Part shown: piece by piece, positions 8,281-16,676 of the stretch
Layout: each line of letters starts with the position of its first letter
Numbering within the stretch: position 1 is the stretch's first letter
Assembly: GCA_937875615.1 (NCBI GenBank)
Contig: CALNBU010001043.1
Span: 1-19,307 of the forward strand
Reading direction: 5' to 3'
DNA from: an uncultured Archangium sp.
GTDB lineage: Bacteria > Myxococcota > Myxococcia > Myxococcales > Myxococcaceae
DNA: 19,307 nt
Translations under genes and position numbers: made by a program
The notes under the pieces: model-generated
Told to the model about the DNA's origin: nothing
The model's database searches: none
Seen by the model: the letters and a program-made list of their open reading frames with translations, nothing else

Positions 8281-9348
8281 ATGCTGCCCATCGGCCCCTA
8301 CCAGCTGCGCAACCGCTTCATCCTCGCGCCCATGGCCGGCGTCAGCGAGATGCCCTTCCGGGTGCTGGCCTTCGAGCAGGGCGCGGCGCTGTGTCCCACC
8401 GAGCTCATCAGCGCGCAGGGGCTGTTCCGCATCAACACCCGCACCATGCGCTACCTCCGCTACGACCCGAAGGTGGAGGTGCCGTACTCGCTGCAACTCT
8501 TCGGCGGGGAGCCGGAGGCCATGGCGAAGGCCGCGGTGGTGGCGAAGCAGTACGGCGCGCAGATTATCGACATCAACATGGGCTGCCCGGTGAAGAAGGT
8601 GACCAAGACCGGCGCCGGCTCCGGGTTGCTGTGCGACAGCCCGCGCGCGGCGGACATCGTGCGGCAGGTGCGCGAGGCCACGGGGTTGCCGGTGACGGTG
8701 AAGATTCGCAGCGGCTGGGACGCCAACAGCCTCAACTACCTCGAGATGGCCGACGCCCTGGGCGCCGCTGGCTGCGCCGCGCTGGCCATGCACGGCCGCA
8801 CCCGGGCGCAGGGGTACTCCGGCCTCGCCGACTGGAGCGCCATCGCCAGGCTCAAGCGGCACGTGGGTGACAAGATGCCCATCATCGGCAACGGCGACGT
8901 GAAGACCGTCGGCGACGCGCAGCGCATGTTGGAAGAGACGGGCTGCGACTACGTGATGATCGGGCGCGGCGCCCTGGGCAACCCCTGGCTCTTCCGCGAG
9001 CTGCTGGGCGGGCCGAAGCCCACCAACGAGGAGCGCTGTGAGCTGGTGCAGCGGCACTTCCGCTGGCACCTCACCTTCTCGGCCGAGGCCCGCGTCCACA
9101 AGGAGCAGCTCGACCCGGAGGCGCGCGCCAGGAAGGACGAGCTGATGGCGGTGCACGGCTTCCGCAGTCACCTCGGCTGGTACTCGCACGGCCTCTATGG
9201 CGCGTCGGCCTTCCGCGCGCGCGTCAACCAGGCCGACACCCGGCAGCAGGTGGAAGACGCGCTGGAGTCATTCTTCCTGGGCGCCTCGGTGGACCCCGCG
9301 GCGTTCGCGGGTGAGCAGGAGCTGGACTACCGCACTGCGTTGGGCTGA
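8281..9348 (+). CDS. dusB: tRNA-dihydrouridine synthase, DusB-like
   Basis: 355-residue FMN enzyme that reduces uridine to dihydrouridine in the tRNA D-loop using NADPH. The beginning, LPIGPYQLRNRFILAPMAGV, matches the DusB start closely (E. coli DusB begins MRIGQYQLRN). Further motifs are IIDINMGCPVKKV with the catalytic cysteine, VKIRSGW, MHGRTRAQGYSG, IIGNGD and MIGRGALGNPWLFRE for FMN phosphate binding. The C-terminal helical tRNA-binding part is present. I chose ATG 8281; an in-frame TTG at 8260 would add seven residues. It diverges from the M50 gene, with only 76 bases between the two starts. The assignment to the DusB branch rather than another Dus branch rests on the N-terminal similarity and length. 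Confidence 0.93.
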   Translation: MLPIGPYQLRNRFILAPMAGVSEMPFRVLAFEQGAALCPTELISAQGLFRINTRTMRYLRYDPKVEVPYSLQLFGGEPEAMAKAAVVAKQYGAQIIDINMGCPVKKVTKTGAGSGLLCDSPRAADIVRQVREATGLPVTVKIRSGWDANSLNYLEMADALGAAGCAALAMHGRTRAQGYSGLADWSAIARLKRHVGDKMPIIGNGDVKTVGDAQRMLEETGCDYVMIGRGALGNPWLFRELLGGPKPTNEERCELVQRHFRWHLTFSAEARVHKEQLDPEARARKDELMAVHGFRSHLGWYSHGLYGASAFRARVNQADTRQQVEDALESFFLGASVDPAAFAGEQELDYRTALG

Positions 9349-9463
9349 GGCCGCGCACCGGCTGGCGCCGGGAAAGTGTCGAACGGCGCTCGCGTGTCTG
9401 CAGCGCGTGTGGCTGTCCCCGCGGTGGCGGAGGTGGCACATGCCTTGCTGACCGGCCCACACC

Positions 9464-10777
9464 ATGAATCGTCTCCCGGGAGCCCTGCTGCTGTGGTGTT
9501 TTGCCTGTTCGCCTCCTCCGGTGGAGGAGCCGAAGCCTCCAGTGGAACCGGACTGCGCGCTGGAGCTCCCCGCGGGGCTCGGCGGTCGGCAGGGCGAGCG
9601 CCTCCGCGTGCCGCTGACGCTGGGGGCCGACGTCACCGCGGTCCGCGTCGCGGTGAGCGGGACGCGCTCGGACGCCGTGGAGGGTGAGTCGCTGCGCCTC
9701 ACCGTGCCCTACGGCACCACGCTGGGGACGGTGGTGCTGGAGAGCACCTGCGATGGAAAGACCACGCAGCACGACGTGAACCTCACGGTGCAACCGCTCC
9801 GGTGGACGCGCGCCGCGGAATGGACGGGCGCTGGCGGCCCTTCGGGCCGGGAGTACTTCGCGACCTGGCTCGACGCCGAGCATGACCGCGTGCTGCTCTA
9901 CGGCGGCTTCGTGTACCAGCCGCAGCAGTTCACCCCCAACCACGAGCTGTGGGCCTACTCGCTGAGCGACGCGCGCTGGAGCCAGCTGCCGCTTTCAGGC
10001 GACGCGCCGGCCTCCGCGGCTGGCCGCGTGGTGCCGCAGCCGGGCGGCGGCGCGCTCTACTTCGGAGGCCTCGACGACGCGCTGTCGGCCACGCCCTACG
10101 TGCTCAAGCAGCTCACGGTGGACGAGGCGAGCGCGCGCTGGAGCGCCGACTTCCCCGCGGCGACCGGTCGCGGCGAGTACCAGCCCAGCTTCTTCTACGA
10201 CGCCCGGCGCGACCGCTACCTCTCGGTGTGCGGCGGCAGCGACGGTGTCGACGGGATGTACCACTGCGAGGTGCGGGAGCTGCGCCTCACAGGTGGCGTC
10301 GCCACCTGGGCCCCGGTGGCGGTGGAGGGCCTGGCGCCTGGCGGCCGCAACGGCCACGCCTGGGCGTACGACGAGGCCACCGACCGCCTGGTGTTGTTTG
10401 GAGGCGACCGCGGCGGCTCCACCCTGGGCGACACCTGGGTGTTGGACCTCTCCTCTGCGGTGCCGAAGTGGACGTGCCTCTTCGAGCGCTCGGAGGCGGC
10501 GCAGCGCCGCCGCAACATGGGCTACGTGCTCGACACCCGGGCTCACCGGCTTCTGGTGTGGGGCGGGACGCCCGACGGCGCGACGGCGGTGGAGGGCGTG
10601 CAGGCGCTGGATCTCACCCCTGGCGCGGAGCAGTGGTACCAGGTCGACGCCGAGAACGCGCCGCCCGCCCGCACCTCTGCGGGTGGGGTGTACGACGCCG
10701 AGCGGAACCGCGCGTTGCTCGGCTTCGGCAACTCCGCGTTGGGCATCTACGTCGACTGGTGGGCGCTGGAGCTGTAG
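9464..10777 (+). CDS. Kelch-repeat (galactose-oxidase-like beta-propeller) lipoprotein
   Basis: 437 residues. A TGA at 9449-9451 closes the frame upstream, so the ATG at 9464 is the only plausible start. The signal sequence is short and ends LLLWCFAC, a poor lipobox (C-F-A before the cysteine). This is followed by a proline/glutamate linker typical of exported lipoproteins. Residues about 30-110 look like a beta-rich domain. From about 125 on there are at least six kelch-type blades: DRVLLYGGF, ALYFGGLDD, DRYLSVCGGSDG, DRLVLFGGDRGGSTLGDTWV, HRLLVWGGTPDG and NRALLGFGNS. The protein probably sits in the cell envelope or outside it; its ligand is unknown. The residues needed for galactose oxidase copper chemistry cannot be identified, so a binding role is more likely than catalysis. 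It starts 115 bases after dusB and converges on the small lipoprotein. Confidence 0.87.
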   Translation: MNRLPGALLLWCFACSPPPVEEPKPPVEPDCALELPAGLGGRQGERLRVPLTLGADVTAVRVAVSGTRSDAVEGESLRLTVPYGTTLGTVVLESTCDGKTTQHDVNLTVQPLRWTRAAEWTGAGGPSGREYFATWLDAEHDRVLLYGGFVYQPQQFTPNHELWAYSLSDARWSQLPLSGDAPASAAGRVVPQPGGGALYFGGLDDALSATPYVLKQLTVDEASARWSADFPAATGRGEYQPSFFYDARRDRYLSVCGGSDGVDGMYHCEVRELRLTGGVATWAPVAVEGLAPGGRNGHAWAYDEATDRLVLFGGDRGGSTLGDTWVLDLSSAVPKWTCLFERSEAAQRRRNMGYVLDTRAHRLLVWGGTPDGATAVEGVQALDLTPGAEQWYQVDAENAPPARTSAGGVYDAERNRALLGFGNSALGIYVDWWALEL

Positions 10778-10784
10778 CCGGGCG

Positions 10785-10985
10785 TCAGCCGTCGTCGCGC
10801 GAGGTGCGTTGGCAGGTGCCAGCGTCGGTCACGTCCCGGATGCATTCGAAGTTGGGCCGGCACTTGAGCGCCTCGTCGTCGATGGCGGGGTCGCAGGGCT
10901 GGGCATCTTCATCGAAGGGGAGCGCCAGCGAGCAACCCACGCCCGCGAGCGCCACCACCAACAACCACAGAGGCACGCGCGTCAT
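10785..10985 (-). CDS. Small cysteine-containing lipoprotein
   Basis: 66 residues from ATG 10985-10983, which overlaps the stop of the upstream M16 protease gene as ATGA; this coupling decides the start. Residues 1-17 (MTRVPLWLLVVALAGVG) form a lipoprotein signal with C18 as the probable lipidated cysteine. The mature part is acidic and has four more cysteines (C31, C42, C48, C58), which could form two disulfides in the periplasm or at the cell surface. I do not recognise the family. Short Cys-rich lipoproteins of this kind are common in myxobacteria, which is general knowledge and not evidence of function. Its coupling to the M16 gene suggests it is made together with that protein. Confidence 0.75.
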   Translation of the reverse strand: MTRVPLWLLVVALAGVGCSLALPFDEDAQPCDPAIDDEALKCRPNFECIRDVTDAGTCQRTSRDDG

Positions 10986-13579
10986 GCCGCTGGTCCTACC
11001 ACGGCCAGCGCGCACTTCTCGAAGTCGATGACCCGGCGCGCGGCCTCGCGCACGTCCTCGGCGGTGACGGCCGCAATCTCAGGGCCGTAGGTGCGCCAGG
11101 CCTCCGCGCCGAGGCCGTAGCAGGCGTCGAGGGCCATGGTGCCGGCGCGGGCGCCGTTGCGCTGCAGGCCGATGCTCTGGGTGCCGATGAGGTACTCCTT
11201 GGCGCGCGCCAGCTCGGCGTCGCTCACCAGCGCCTCGCGCAGCTTGAGCAGCTCGTCTTTGATGCCGGCCTGCGCGGCCTCCACCTTCTCGGGGCTGGTG
11301 CCCATGTAGACGGTGAAGGCGCCGGTCTCGAGGCCCTCCACCATGCCGGCGGAGACGCTGTAGGCCATGGAGCGCTTGTCGCGCAGCTCGAGGAAGAGGC
11401 GGCCGCTCTGGCCGGAGAGCAGCGTCTGCAGCACCTCCAGGGCGCGGCGCCAGGGCTCGAACATGCTCGCGCCGTGGAAGCCGAAGATCAGGTGCGTCTG
11501 CTGCCTGGGCAGGACGCGACGCGCGGTCCGCGGGCCGTCCCACGCGGGCTCCCGGGCCACCAGCGGGGCGTCGAAGGGCGTGGACGCGCGGGCAGAGAAG
11601 GCCTCGCGCACCCGGTCGAGGACGCGCGCCGCGTCGACGTCGCCGACCACCGCCAGGGTCATCCGCGAGGGGTGGAGGAAGCGCTGGTGGTAGCGCCGGA
11701 GCGCGTCGGGCGTCAGCGCGGCGACGATGGCCGGCTCGCCCAGCGGCGAGAGCCGGTAGGGGTGCACCTGCCACAGCGTCTTCTGCAGCAGCTCCATGGC
11801 CACCGAGGCCGGCCGGTCGTCGCGGCTGGCGAGGTCCTGGAGCTGCTGGGTCCGCTCGCGCGTCACCTCCGCCTCGTCGAAGGCCGGGTGCAGCAGCGCG
11901 TCGGTGAAGAGGTCGAAGCTGCGCTCGAAGTGCTTCGAGAGGAACTCGCCGCGCAGCGAGACCGAGTTTCTGCCGGCGAGCGCGGACACCGAGCCGGCGA
12001 GCGCGTCGACGAGGTGGCTCATGGCCTCCGGCGGGAGCGAGGTGGTGCCGCGGGTCCACGTGCGGGCCAGCAGCGTGGAGATGCCGTTCTCCGCTTCGCC
12101 CTCGAGGCGCGTGCCGGCGAGGAAGCTGGCGCGCAGGGCGAACAGCGGCGCGGCGCGCTCCTCCTTCACCACCAGCGTGGCCCCGTTGGGCAGGGTCTCG
12201 ACGGTGACGCCGTCGCGCGCAGCCCGGGCCACCGGCGCCGGGCGTGGAGCGGTGCGCTCCGCCACCACGCGGGCGGGCAGGGAGCGGGGCTTCTCCGAGG
12301 CCGCGCCCGCCAACAGCGCCCGCGCTTGCGCCTCGGACAGCGGCGTGCCCCGGGGCAGCAGGCCGCTGACCACCGCGCGGTCGAAGGTGAAGGTGCGCTC
12401 GGCCACCTCCCGCAGGCGCTGCGGCGTCACCCGGCTCACCGCCTCGTAGTAGGCCGCCTCCTGCTCGAGGCCGCCGGCCGTCGACTCGTAGGAGCCGTAC
12501 TTGCGCGCCAGCCCCTGCACCGTCTCCCGCTGGTAGACGGCCTCGGCCTCGATGAGCGCCTTCACCGTCTCCACCTCGTCGGGCTCGGCCTCGACGCGCG
12601 TCAGCGTGGCCATCACCCGCGCCGTCTCTTCGAGCGCCTGCGCCAGCGTCTCGGGCACCGAGGTGATGGAGGCCGCGAAGAGGCCCCGCTCCTTCGGCGT
12701 CCAGGCCCAGGCGCTCACGTCGCGGGCCAGCGCGCGCTTGCGCCGCACCTCGAGCGCGAGGCGCGAGGCGTCGCCCTGCCCGAGGACCATGGCCAGCACG
12801 TCGAGCGCCGCGGTGTCGGGGTGCGACATGCCCTCGACCTGAAAGCCGAAGTGCAGGTGCGCGTCCTTGAGCTCGTCTTCGACCAGGCTGACCCGCACGC
12901 CGTCGAAGTCGGGCTCGCGCGGGCGGGTGAAGGGCGGCGCCGCGGCGCGACCCCAGTCGCCACCGAAGAGCGCGTCGACCTGCGCGCGCAGCGTGGCCTC
13001 GTCGAAGTCGCCCACCGCCGACAGCACCAGGTTGGTGGGCCGGTAGTGCTTTCGGTAGAAGCCCAGGACGCGCTCGCGGGTGTGCGCGCGCACGTTCTCC
13101 TCGAAGCCGATGACCGGGCGGCCGTAGGGGTGCACCCGGAAGGCGTTGGCGAAGAAGGCCTTCGAGGCGCGGCGGGAGGCCATGTCGAGGCTGCGCTTGA
13201 TCTCTTCGCACACCACCTCGATTTCCCGCGAGAGCTCGCCTTCGTCGAAGGCCGAGTTCCGCACCGCGTCGGCCAGCACGTCGAGGCCCTGCCAGGCGTG
13301 CCGGCTGGCCATCACCACGTGGTAGACGGTCTGGTCGAAGCTGGTCCACGCGTTGATGGCGCCGCCGTGCGCCTCCACCGAGCGGGCGATTTCTCCCAGC
13401 CCCCGCTTCGAGGTGCCCTTGAAGAGCATGTGCTCGTGGAGGTGCGCGAGGCCGATTTCGTCGGCCGTCTCGTCGGCGCTCCCGGCCTTCACCCACACCT
13501 GGAACGCCGCCACCGGCACGTGGCGTTGGGGCTCGAACACCACGGTGAGTCCATTGGGCAGCTGGTAACGAGTGGGCAT
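10982..13579 (-). CDS. M16-family (insulinase/pitrilysin-like) zinc protease, two tandem M16 domains
   Basis: 865 residues. ATG 13579-13577 is preceded by AAGGAG (13591-13586) at a six-base distance. The first M16 unit has the inverted zinc motif HLHEH at 46-50 (H46 and H50 ligands, E49 catalytic), with the third ligand among E125/E126 in the VVCEEIKRS helix. A non-catalytic M16 half and then a second pair of M16 halves follow. The second unit starts near residue 445 and lacks HxxEH, but near the end it carries LRDKRSMAYSVSAG, the conserved R/Y substrate-binding motif. This matches fused active-inactive M16 proteins that enclose and cut short peptides. No signal peptide is visible, so it may act in the cytoplasm or leave by an unusual route. 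It lies 36 bases after the DAAO-like gene and overlaps the lipoprotein gene. Confidence 0.93.
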   Translation of the reverse strand: MPTRYQLPNGLTVVFEPQRHVPVAAFQVWVKAGSADETADEIGLAHLHEHMLFKGTSKRGLGEIARSVEAHGGAINAWTSFDQTVYHVVMASRHAWQGLDVLADAVRNSAFDEGELSREIEVVCEEIKRSLDMASRRASKAFFANAFRVHPYGRPVIGFEENVRAHTRERVLGFYRKHYRPTNLVLSAVGDFDEATLRAQVDALFGGDWGRAAAPPFTRPREPDFDGVRVSLVEDELKDAHLHFGFQVEGMSHPDTAALDVLAMVLGQGDASRLALEVRRKRALARDVSAWAWTPKERGLFAASITSVPETLAQALEETARVMATLTRVEAEPDEVETVKALIEAEAVYQRETVQGLARKYGSYESTAGGLEQEAAYYEAVSRVTPQRLREVAERTFTFDRAVVSGLLPRGTPLSEAQARALLAGAASEKPRSLPARVVAERTAPRPAPVARAARDGVTVETLPNGATLVVKEERAAPLFALRASFLAGTRLEGEAENGISTLLARTWTRGTTSLPPEAMSHLVDALAGSVSALAGRNSVSLRGEFLSKHFERSFDLFTDALLHPAFDEAEVTRERTQQLQDLASRDDRPASVAMELLQKTLWQVHPYRLSPLGEPAIVAALTPDALRRYHQRFLHPSRMTLAVVGDVDAARVLDRVREAFSARASTPFDAPLVAREPAWDGPRTARRVLPRQQTHLIFGFHGASMFEPWRRALEVLQTLLSGQSGRLFLELRDKRSMAYSVSAGMVEGLETGAFTVYMGTSPEKVEAAQAGIKDELLKLREALVSDAELARAKEYLIGTQSIGLQRNGARAGTMALDACYGLGAEAWRTYGPEIAAVTAEDVREAARRVIDFEKCALAVVGPAA

Positions 13580-13615
13580 GGGCCGCTCCTTATAACGGAG
13601 CCGTGCGCCCGCTGG

Positions 13616-14785
13616 TCACCGCTCGCAGGCGCCGGGTCGACCCTCGAAGAGGGCCCGGTTGTTCGCCAGGATTCGCTCGAAGAGCACCTCGTCGCCCGAC
13701 ACCGGCTCGGCGCTGTCGCGGCCCGACTGCACGGTGCCGCCGAGCACGATGTCGTCCTGCCGGCAGAACACGTAGGAGGTGGCGAAGTTCGAGCAGCCGC
13801 CGCTGAAAAAGTAGAACTGCTTCTCGTGGGTCTTCTTGAGCAGCACCAGGTGGCCGCGCTGCCCCACCAGCTGCTCGTCGGCCATCAACTGCTTCGCGCC
13901 GTAGCCGGTGCAGTTGATGACCACCGGCTCGGGCAGGGCCGCCAGCTCGTCGTGCGACGAGAAGGTCTGCGCGGTGAAGCGCACCCCGGCCTCGCGCAGG
14001 TCGCGGGCCAGCTTCGGCAGCAGCACGGTGGGGTTGAGCAGCCAGGTGCTGTACTCCCGGCCCAGCACCCGGAGCTTCTCGAAGGGGAGCCGTCCGCGCC
14101 GCGGCGGCGGCACCACGTCGGGGGGAACGAACTGCTCGAAGGCCCGGTTGGGGTGGTCGAGCGTGTAGTTCTTCCGCTCCGCCACCCCGAAGGACGTGCG
14201 CTGCCCCGAGCGCTGGAGCTCTACCACGCGGTCGCGTGAGCGCCGCAGCACCGCCGCCAGCGTGGGCCGGAGCGCCTCGCTGTCGTACTCGCGCCAGATG
14301 CCCGAGGGCTCGAACTGGCCGCCGGCGACGAAGGAGGTGGTGTCGCGCACGTCGAGGCTCTTGGCGTAGACGTGCACGGGCAGCGTAGGCCAGCGGCGCC
14401 GGAGCTCGGTGGCGACGGTCAGCCCGATGACGCCGGTGCCCAGCACCGCCACCGGCGTGGCGTCCACCGGCAGCCGCCGCGCGCGCAGCTCGGCGAGGAA
14501 CAGGTCGCACAGCATCGAGGCGCAGCCCCAGCTGAGGGTGATGCCGGCGCCGCCGTGGCCATAGTTGTGGAAGACGAGCTTGCCGCCGGGGTTCGCGGGG
14601 TCGAGGCCCAGGCGGAAGCCGCCGCGCCGGTGCGGACGCACGCCGAGGCGCCAGGGCGCGTCGTGCAGCGCCGTGAAGTCGGGCGAAGGCAGCACCTCTT
14701 TTCCGCGCAGCCTCGGTGGTGCGCCGAGGCCGGGCAGCGCCGCCAGCGCGGCGGAGGTCAGCAGGTCGCGGCGGGTGAGTCGCAC
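13616..14785 (-). CDS. Tat-exported DAAO-like FAD oxidoreductase with circularly permuted motif order
   Basis: 389 residues from GTG 14785-14783. The N-terminus is a twin-arginine signal (TRRDLL at 4-9, then an alanine/leucine stretch to about 22), so it is probably exported folded with FAD. Motifs of D-amino-acid oxidase are clear but in a new order. RLGVRPHRRGGFRL (46-59) and HNYGHGGAGITLSWGCA (73-89) come first; in DAAO they form the C-terminus. The Rossmann GxGxxG (G116, G118, G121) comes next, then TTSFVAGGQFEPSGIW, VVINCTG (288-294) and IVLGGTVQSG (about 342-351), near the end. Expected chemistry is FAD-dependent oxidation of an amino acid or similar amine at R50 or R53, which would stand for the DAAO carboxylate-binding arginine. 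Substrate and stereochemistry are unknown. It sits between the MDR gene (16 bases) and the M16 gene (36 bases). Confidence 0.9.
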   Translation of the reverse strand: MRLTRRDLLTSAALAALPGLGAPPRLRGKEVLPSPDFTALHDAPWRLGVRPHRRGGFRLGLDPANPGGKLVFHNYGHGGAGITLSWGCASMLCDLFLAELRARRLPVDATPVAVLGTGVIGLTVATELRRRWPTLPVHVYAKSLDVRDTTSFVAGGQFEPSGIWREYDSEALRPTLAAVLRRSRDRVVELQRSGQRTSFGVAERKNYTLDHPNRAFEQFVPPDVVPPPRRGRLPFEKLRVLGREYSTWLLNPTVLLPKLARDLREAGVRFTAQTFSSHDELAALPEPVVINCTGYGAKQLMADEQLVGQRGHLVLLKKTHEKQFYFFSGGCSNFATSYVFCRQDDIVLGGTVQSGRDSAEPVSGDEVLFERILANNRALFEGRPGACER

Positions 14786-14801
14786 CGGCCGCAGTGTACC
14801 G

Positions 14802-15755
14802 TCAGCGCAGCGTCAGCACCCACTTGCCGCTGGTGAGCCCGCTCTCCAGCCGACGGTGGAGGCGCGCCGCCTCTTCCAGCGGGGCGGTGGAGATGGCGAG
14901 CCGGAGCCGCCCGTCGAGCACCCGCGCCAGCACCGCCGTCTGCGCCTGCGCCGCGACCTCCGCGGGGAGCGCGCTGCGCAACCAGAAGGCGCTCACGGTG
15001 ATGGACCTCTCATAGAGCGCGTCGAGGGCCAGCGGCGGCGGCGGGCCGGCGGCGGTGCCGTAGGTGACCCAGCGCCCCAGCGGCGCCAGAGAGGCCAGCG
15101 CGTCGACGTCGGCGCCCAGGCCTTCGAGGAGCAGGTCCACGCCGCCGGGCGCCACCTCGTGGAGTTCTTTCTGGAACCCGGGCCCGCGCGTCAGCACCCG
15201 CTGCGCTCCGGCGGCGAAGACGGCGTCGTGCTTGGCGTCGCGCGACACCGTGCCGATGACGTGGGCGCCCGCCTCGCGCGCCAGCTGCACCAGCAGCTGC
15301 CCGACGCCCCCGGCGGCCGCGTGCACCAGCACCGTGTCTCCCGCGCGCACGCGCCCCAGGGTGTGCAGCACGTGCCAGGCCGTCAGCCCCTGCAGGGGAA
15401 AGGCCGCGCCGGTCACGAAGTCGACGGCGTCGGGGAGGGCGATGAGCCGCTGCGCCGGCACCACGCAGCGCTCTGCGTGGGCCCGCGGGGCGATGAAGGC
15501 CACGCGCCTCCCCATCCACGCCGCCTCCACCCCGGCACCTACGGCGCACACCACACCGGCGCCCTCGAAGCCGCTCGTCTCCGGCAGCGGCAGCGCGCCG
15601 AGGTAGGTGCCGGCCCGTCGCTCGGTGTCGGCGAAGTTGAGCCCGCCCGCGTGCACCTCCACCAGGGCCTCGCCGGCTGCGGGCTCCGGGGGCTCAACCT
15701 GGTCGAGCTGCAGCACGTCGGGGCCGCCGAAGGCGTGAAAGCGCAGCGCACGCAT
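14802..15755 (-). CDS. Zinc-free medium-chain dehydrogenase/reductase, NADPH:quinone oxidoreductase-like
   Basis: 317 residues from ATG 15755-15753, preceded by GGTAGGTG (15769-15762) at six bases. A GTG three codons upstream lies inside that ribosome site and is less likely. The catalytic domain starts MRALRFHAFGGPDVLQ, like quinone oxidoreductases (QorA/zeta-crystallin). It has GLNFADTERRAGTY and ETSGFEGAGVV but none of the structural zinc cysteines. The Rossmann domain carries VHAAAGGVGQLLVQLAREAG (about 144-163), the AxxGGVG nucleotide motif of NADPH-dependent members. It probably reduces quinones or enals with NADPH in the cytoplasm. It follows the HxlR regulator by 40 bases, so both could be on one transcript. 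Other MDR substrates such as enoyl thioesters cannot be excluded. Confidence 0.92.
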   Translation of the reverse strand: MRALRFHAFGGPDVLQLDQVEPPEPAAGEALVEVHAGGLNFADTERRAGTYLGALPLPETSGFEGAGVVCAVGAGVEAAWMGRRVAFIAPRAHAERCVVPAQRLIALPDAVDFVTGAAFPLQGLTAWHVLHTLGRVRAGDTVLVHAAAGGVGQLLVQLAREAGAHVIGTVSRDAKHDAVFAAGAQRVLTRGPGFQKELHEVAPGGVDLLLEGLGADVDALASLAPLGRWVTYGTAAGPPPPLALDALYERSITVSAFWLRSALPAEVAAQAQTAVLARVLDGRLRLAISTAPLEEAARLHRRLESGLTSGKWVLTLR

Positions 15756-15795
15756 GCCGGGCACCTACCGCACCGTCGCGCGCGAGGGGAAGGTT

Positions 15796-16203
15796 CTACG
15801 GAGGCCCGACGGGCGGCGCGCTGTCGGCGGGCGCGCCCGCGGCGTGGGCGTTGCGGTGGTCCCGGCCCCAATTGGCCATGGTGAAGATGACGTCCTTGAG
15901 GCGGTGCCCCGAAGAGGTCAGCGCGTACCTGCGGAATCGCGCCGACCTGGCCGACGCCTCCCGCACCAGGACGCCGTTCAGCTCGAGCTCCCGCAACTCG
16001 CGCGACAACATGCGCGCGGTGATGCCATCGAGCTGTCGCTCGATGTCGGTGAAGCCCCTGGGGCCATGCAGGAGGGTCGAGACGACGGCCAGCTTCCACT
16101 TGCCGTTGACGACGTTCATCGCGTCCTTGAGCGCCAGCACGAAGGGCCTTCTGCAGAGCTCGGAGACCTCGTCGGTGTCTTGCGGGTGCGGAGCATGTTC
16201 CAT
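15796..16203 (-). CDS. HxlR-family winged-helix regulator with a single cysteine
   Basis: 135-residue DNA-binding protein. The HxlR pattern runs from C17 (LCRRPFVLAL) through NGKWKLAVVSTLLHGPRGF, LDGITARMLSRELRELELNG (the recognition region) and YALTSSGHRLKDVIFTMANW. C17 is the only cysteine, at the position of the redox-sensing cysteine in YodB, HypR and QorR, family members that respond to quinones, aldehydes or disulfide stress. The start ATG 16203 lacks a good ribosome site. The last 17 residues are a disordered proline/alanine tail. It is flanked by an NTF2-like and an NmrA-like gene upstream and by a quinone-reductase-like MDR gene downstream. This suggests it represses its own cluster until oxidised, which is inference from context. 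Confidence 0.9.
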   Translation of the reverse strand: MEHAPHPQDTDEVSELCRRPFVLALKDAMNVVNGKWKLAVVSTLLHGPRGFTDIERQLDGITARMLSRELRELELNGVLVREASARSARFRRYALTSSGHRLKDVIFTMANWGRDHRNAHAAGAPADSAPPVGPP

Positions 16204-16242
16204 GGCAATTTCAGTTCGCTCGCGCCGCGACCGGAGCCGGCT

Positions 16243-16641
16243 TCAGCTCACGACCATGTAGTCGCTGGCCCTGGTCGAGGTTGCGAACTCCTCCATGCGG
16301 GTGATGCGGCCGTCGGCCAGTGTGTAGATTTGCACCCACTTGTTGTTCAGCTTTTCGCCGCGGTACACGAAGCTCTCTTCGCCAAAAACGGTGATGGTGT
16401 CCTCGACCTCGAGGAACCGGGTGGGTCGATAGTACTCGAAGTCCATCTCCGTGAACGAGGTGTGGAAGAACTTCTCCACGCCGCGCTTCCCCTCGAAGCG
16501 CAGCGAGGGGAGCTTCTGCGAGCCGTGGTGAATCCAGACGCTGTCGTCGGACACCGTGGCGACGGCGGCGGCGAGGTTCTTGCCCAGGAAGGCCTCGTTC
16601 ATCTGGTCAATGACAGTTCTGTTCTTGCTTCTGTTCTTCAT
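16243..16641 (-). CDS. NTF2-like/SnoaL-like fold protein
   Basis: 132 residues. ATG 16641-16639 follows AGAGGGA (16654-16648) by six bases. The sequence has the layout of the NTF2/SnoaL-like alpha+beta cone: an N-terminal helix pair (VIDQMNEAFLGKNLAAAVAT), DDSVWIHHGSQKLP, FEGKRGVEKFFHT, then curved strands ending YTLADGRITRMEEFATST. Members range from ketosteroid isomerase-like enzymes and cyclases to non-catalytic small-ligand binders. Conserved acid-base residues cannot be assigned confidently, although W37, H39 and D30-D33 line the usual pocket region. Genes of this type often travel with NmrA-like and HxlR genes, as here, where a detoxification role is plausible. The HxlR gene starts 39 bases downstream. 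Confidence 0.85.
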   Translation of the reverse strand: MKNRSKNRTVIDQMNEAFLGKNLAAAVATVSDDSVWIHHGSQKLPSLRFEGKRGVEKFFHTSFTEMDFEYYRPTRFLEVEDTITVFGEESFVYRGEKLNNKWVQIYTLADGRITRMEEFATSTRASDYMVVS

Positions 16642-16676
16642 CGTGGGTCCCTCTGGTGGTGGTGAATCTGTTGTCT

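Noticed and set aside
8205..8291. N-terminal extension of the M50 protein to an ATG at 8291
   Set aside because: It would overlap the start of dus and adds a basic, non-hydrophobic stretch unlike the family. An ATG at 8215 is out of frame.
6778..9189. 803-residue minus-strand frame covering the dus gene and the M50 gene
   Set aside because: It is out of frame with the M50 motifs and antisense to dus; no recognisable domain.
9365..9389. GCGCCG / CGGCGC hairpin after the dus gene as a terminator
   Set aside because: Only six-base arms with a 13-base loop and no T-tract; such pairs occur by chance in this base composition.
11474..14239. 921-residue open frame on the plus strand opposite the M16 and DAAO-like genes
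   Set aside because: It crosses two genes with strong motifs on the other strand, and its composition is the mirror shadow typical of high-GC codons.
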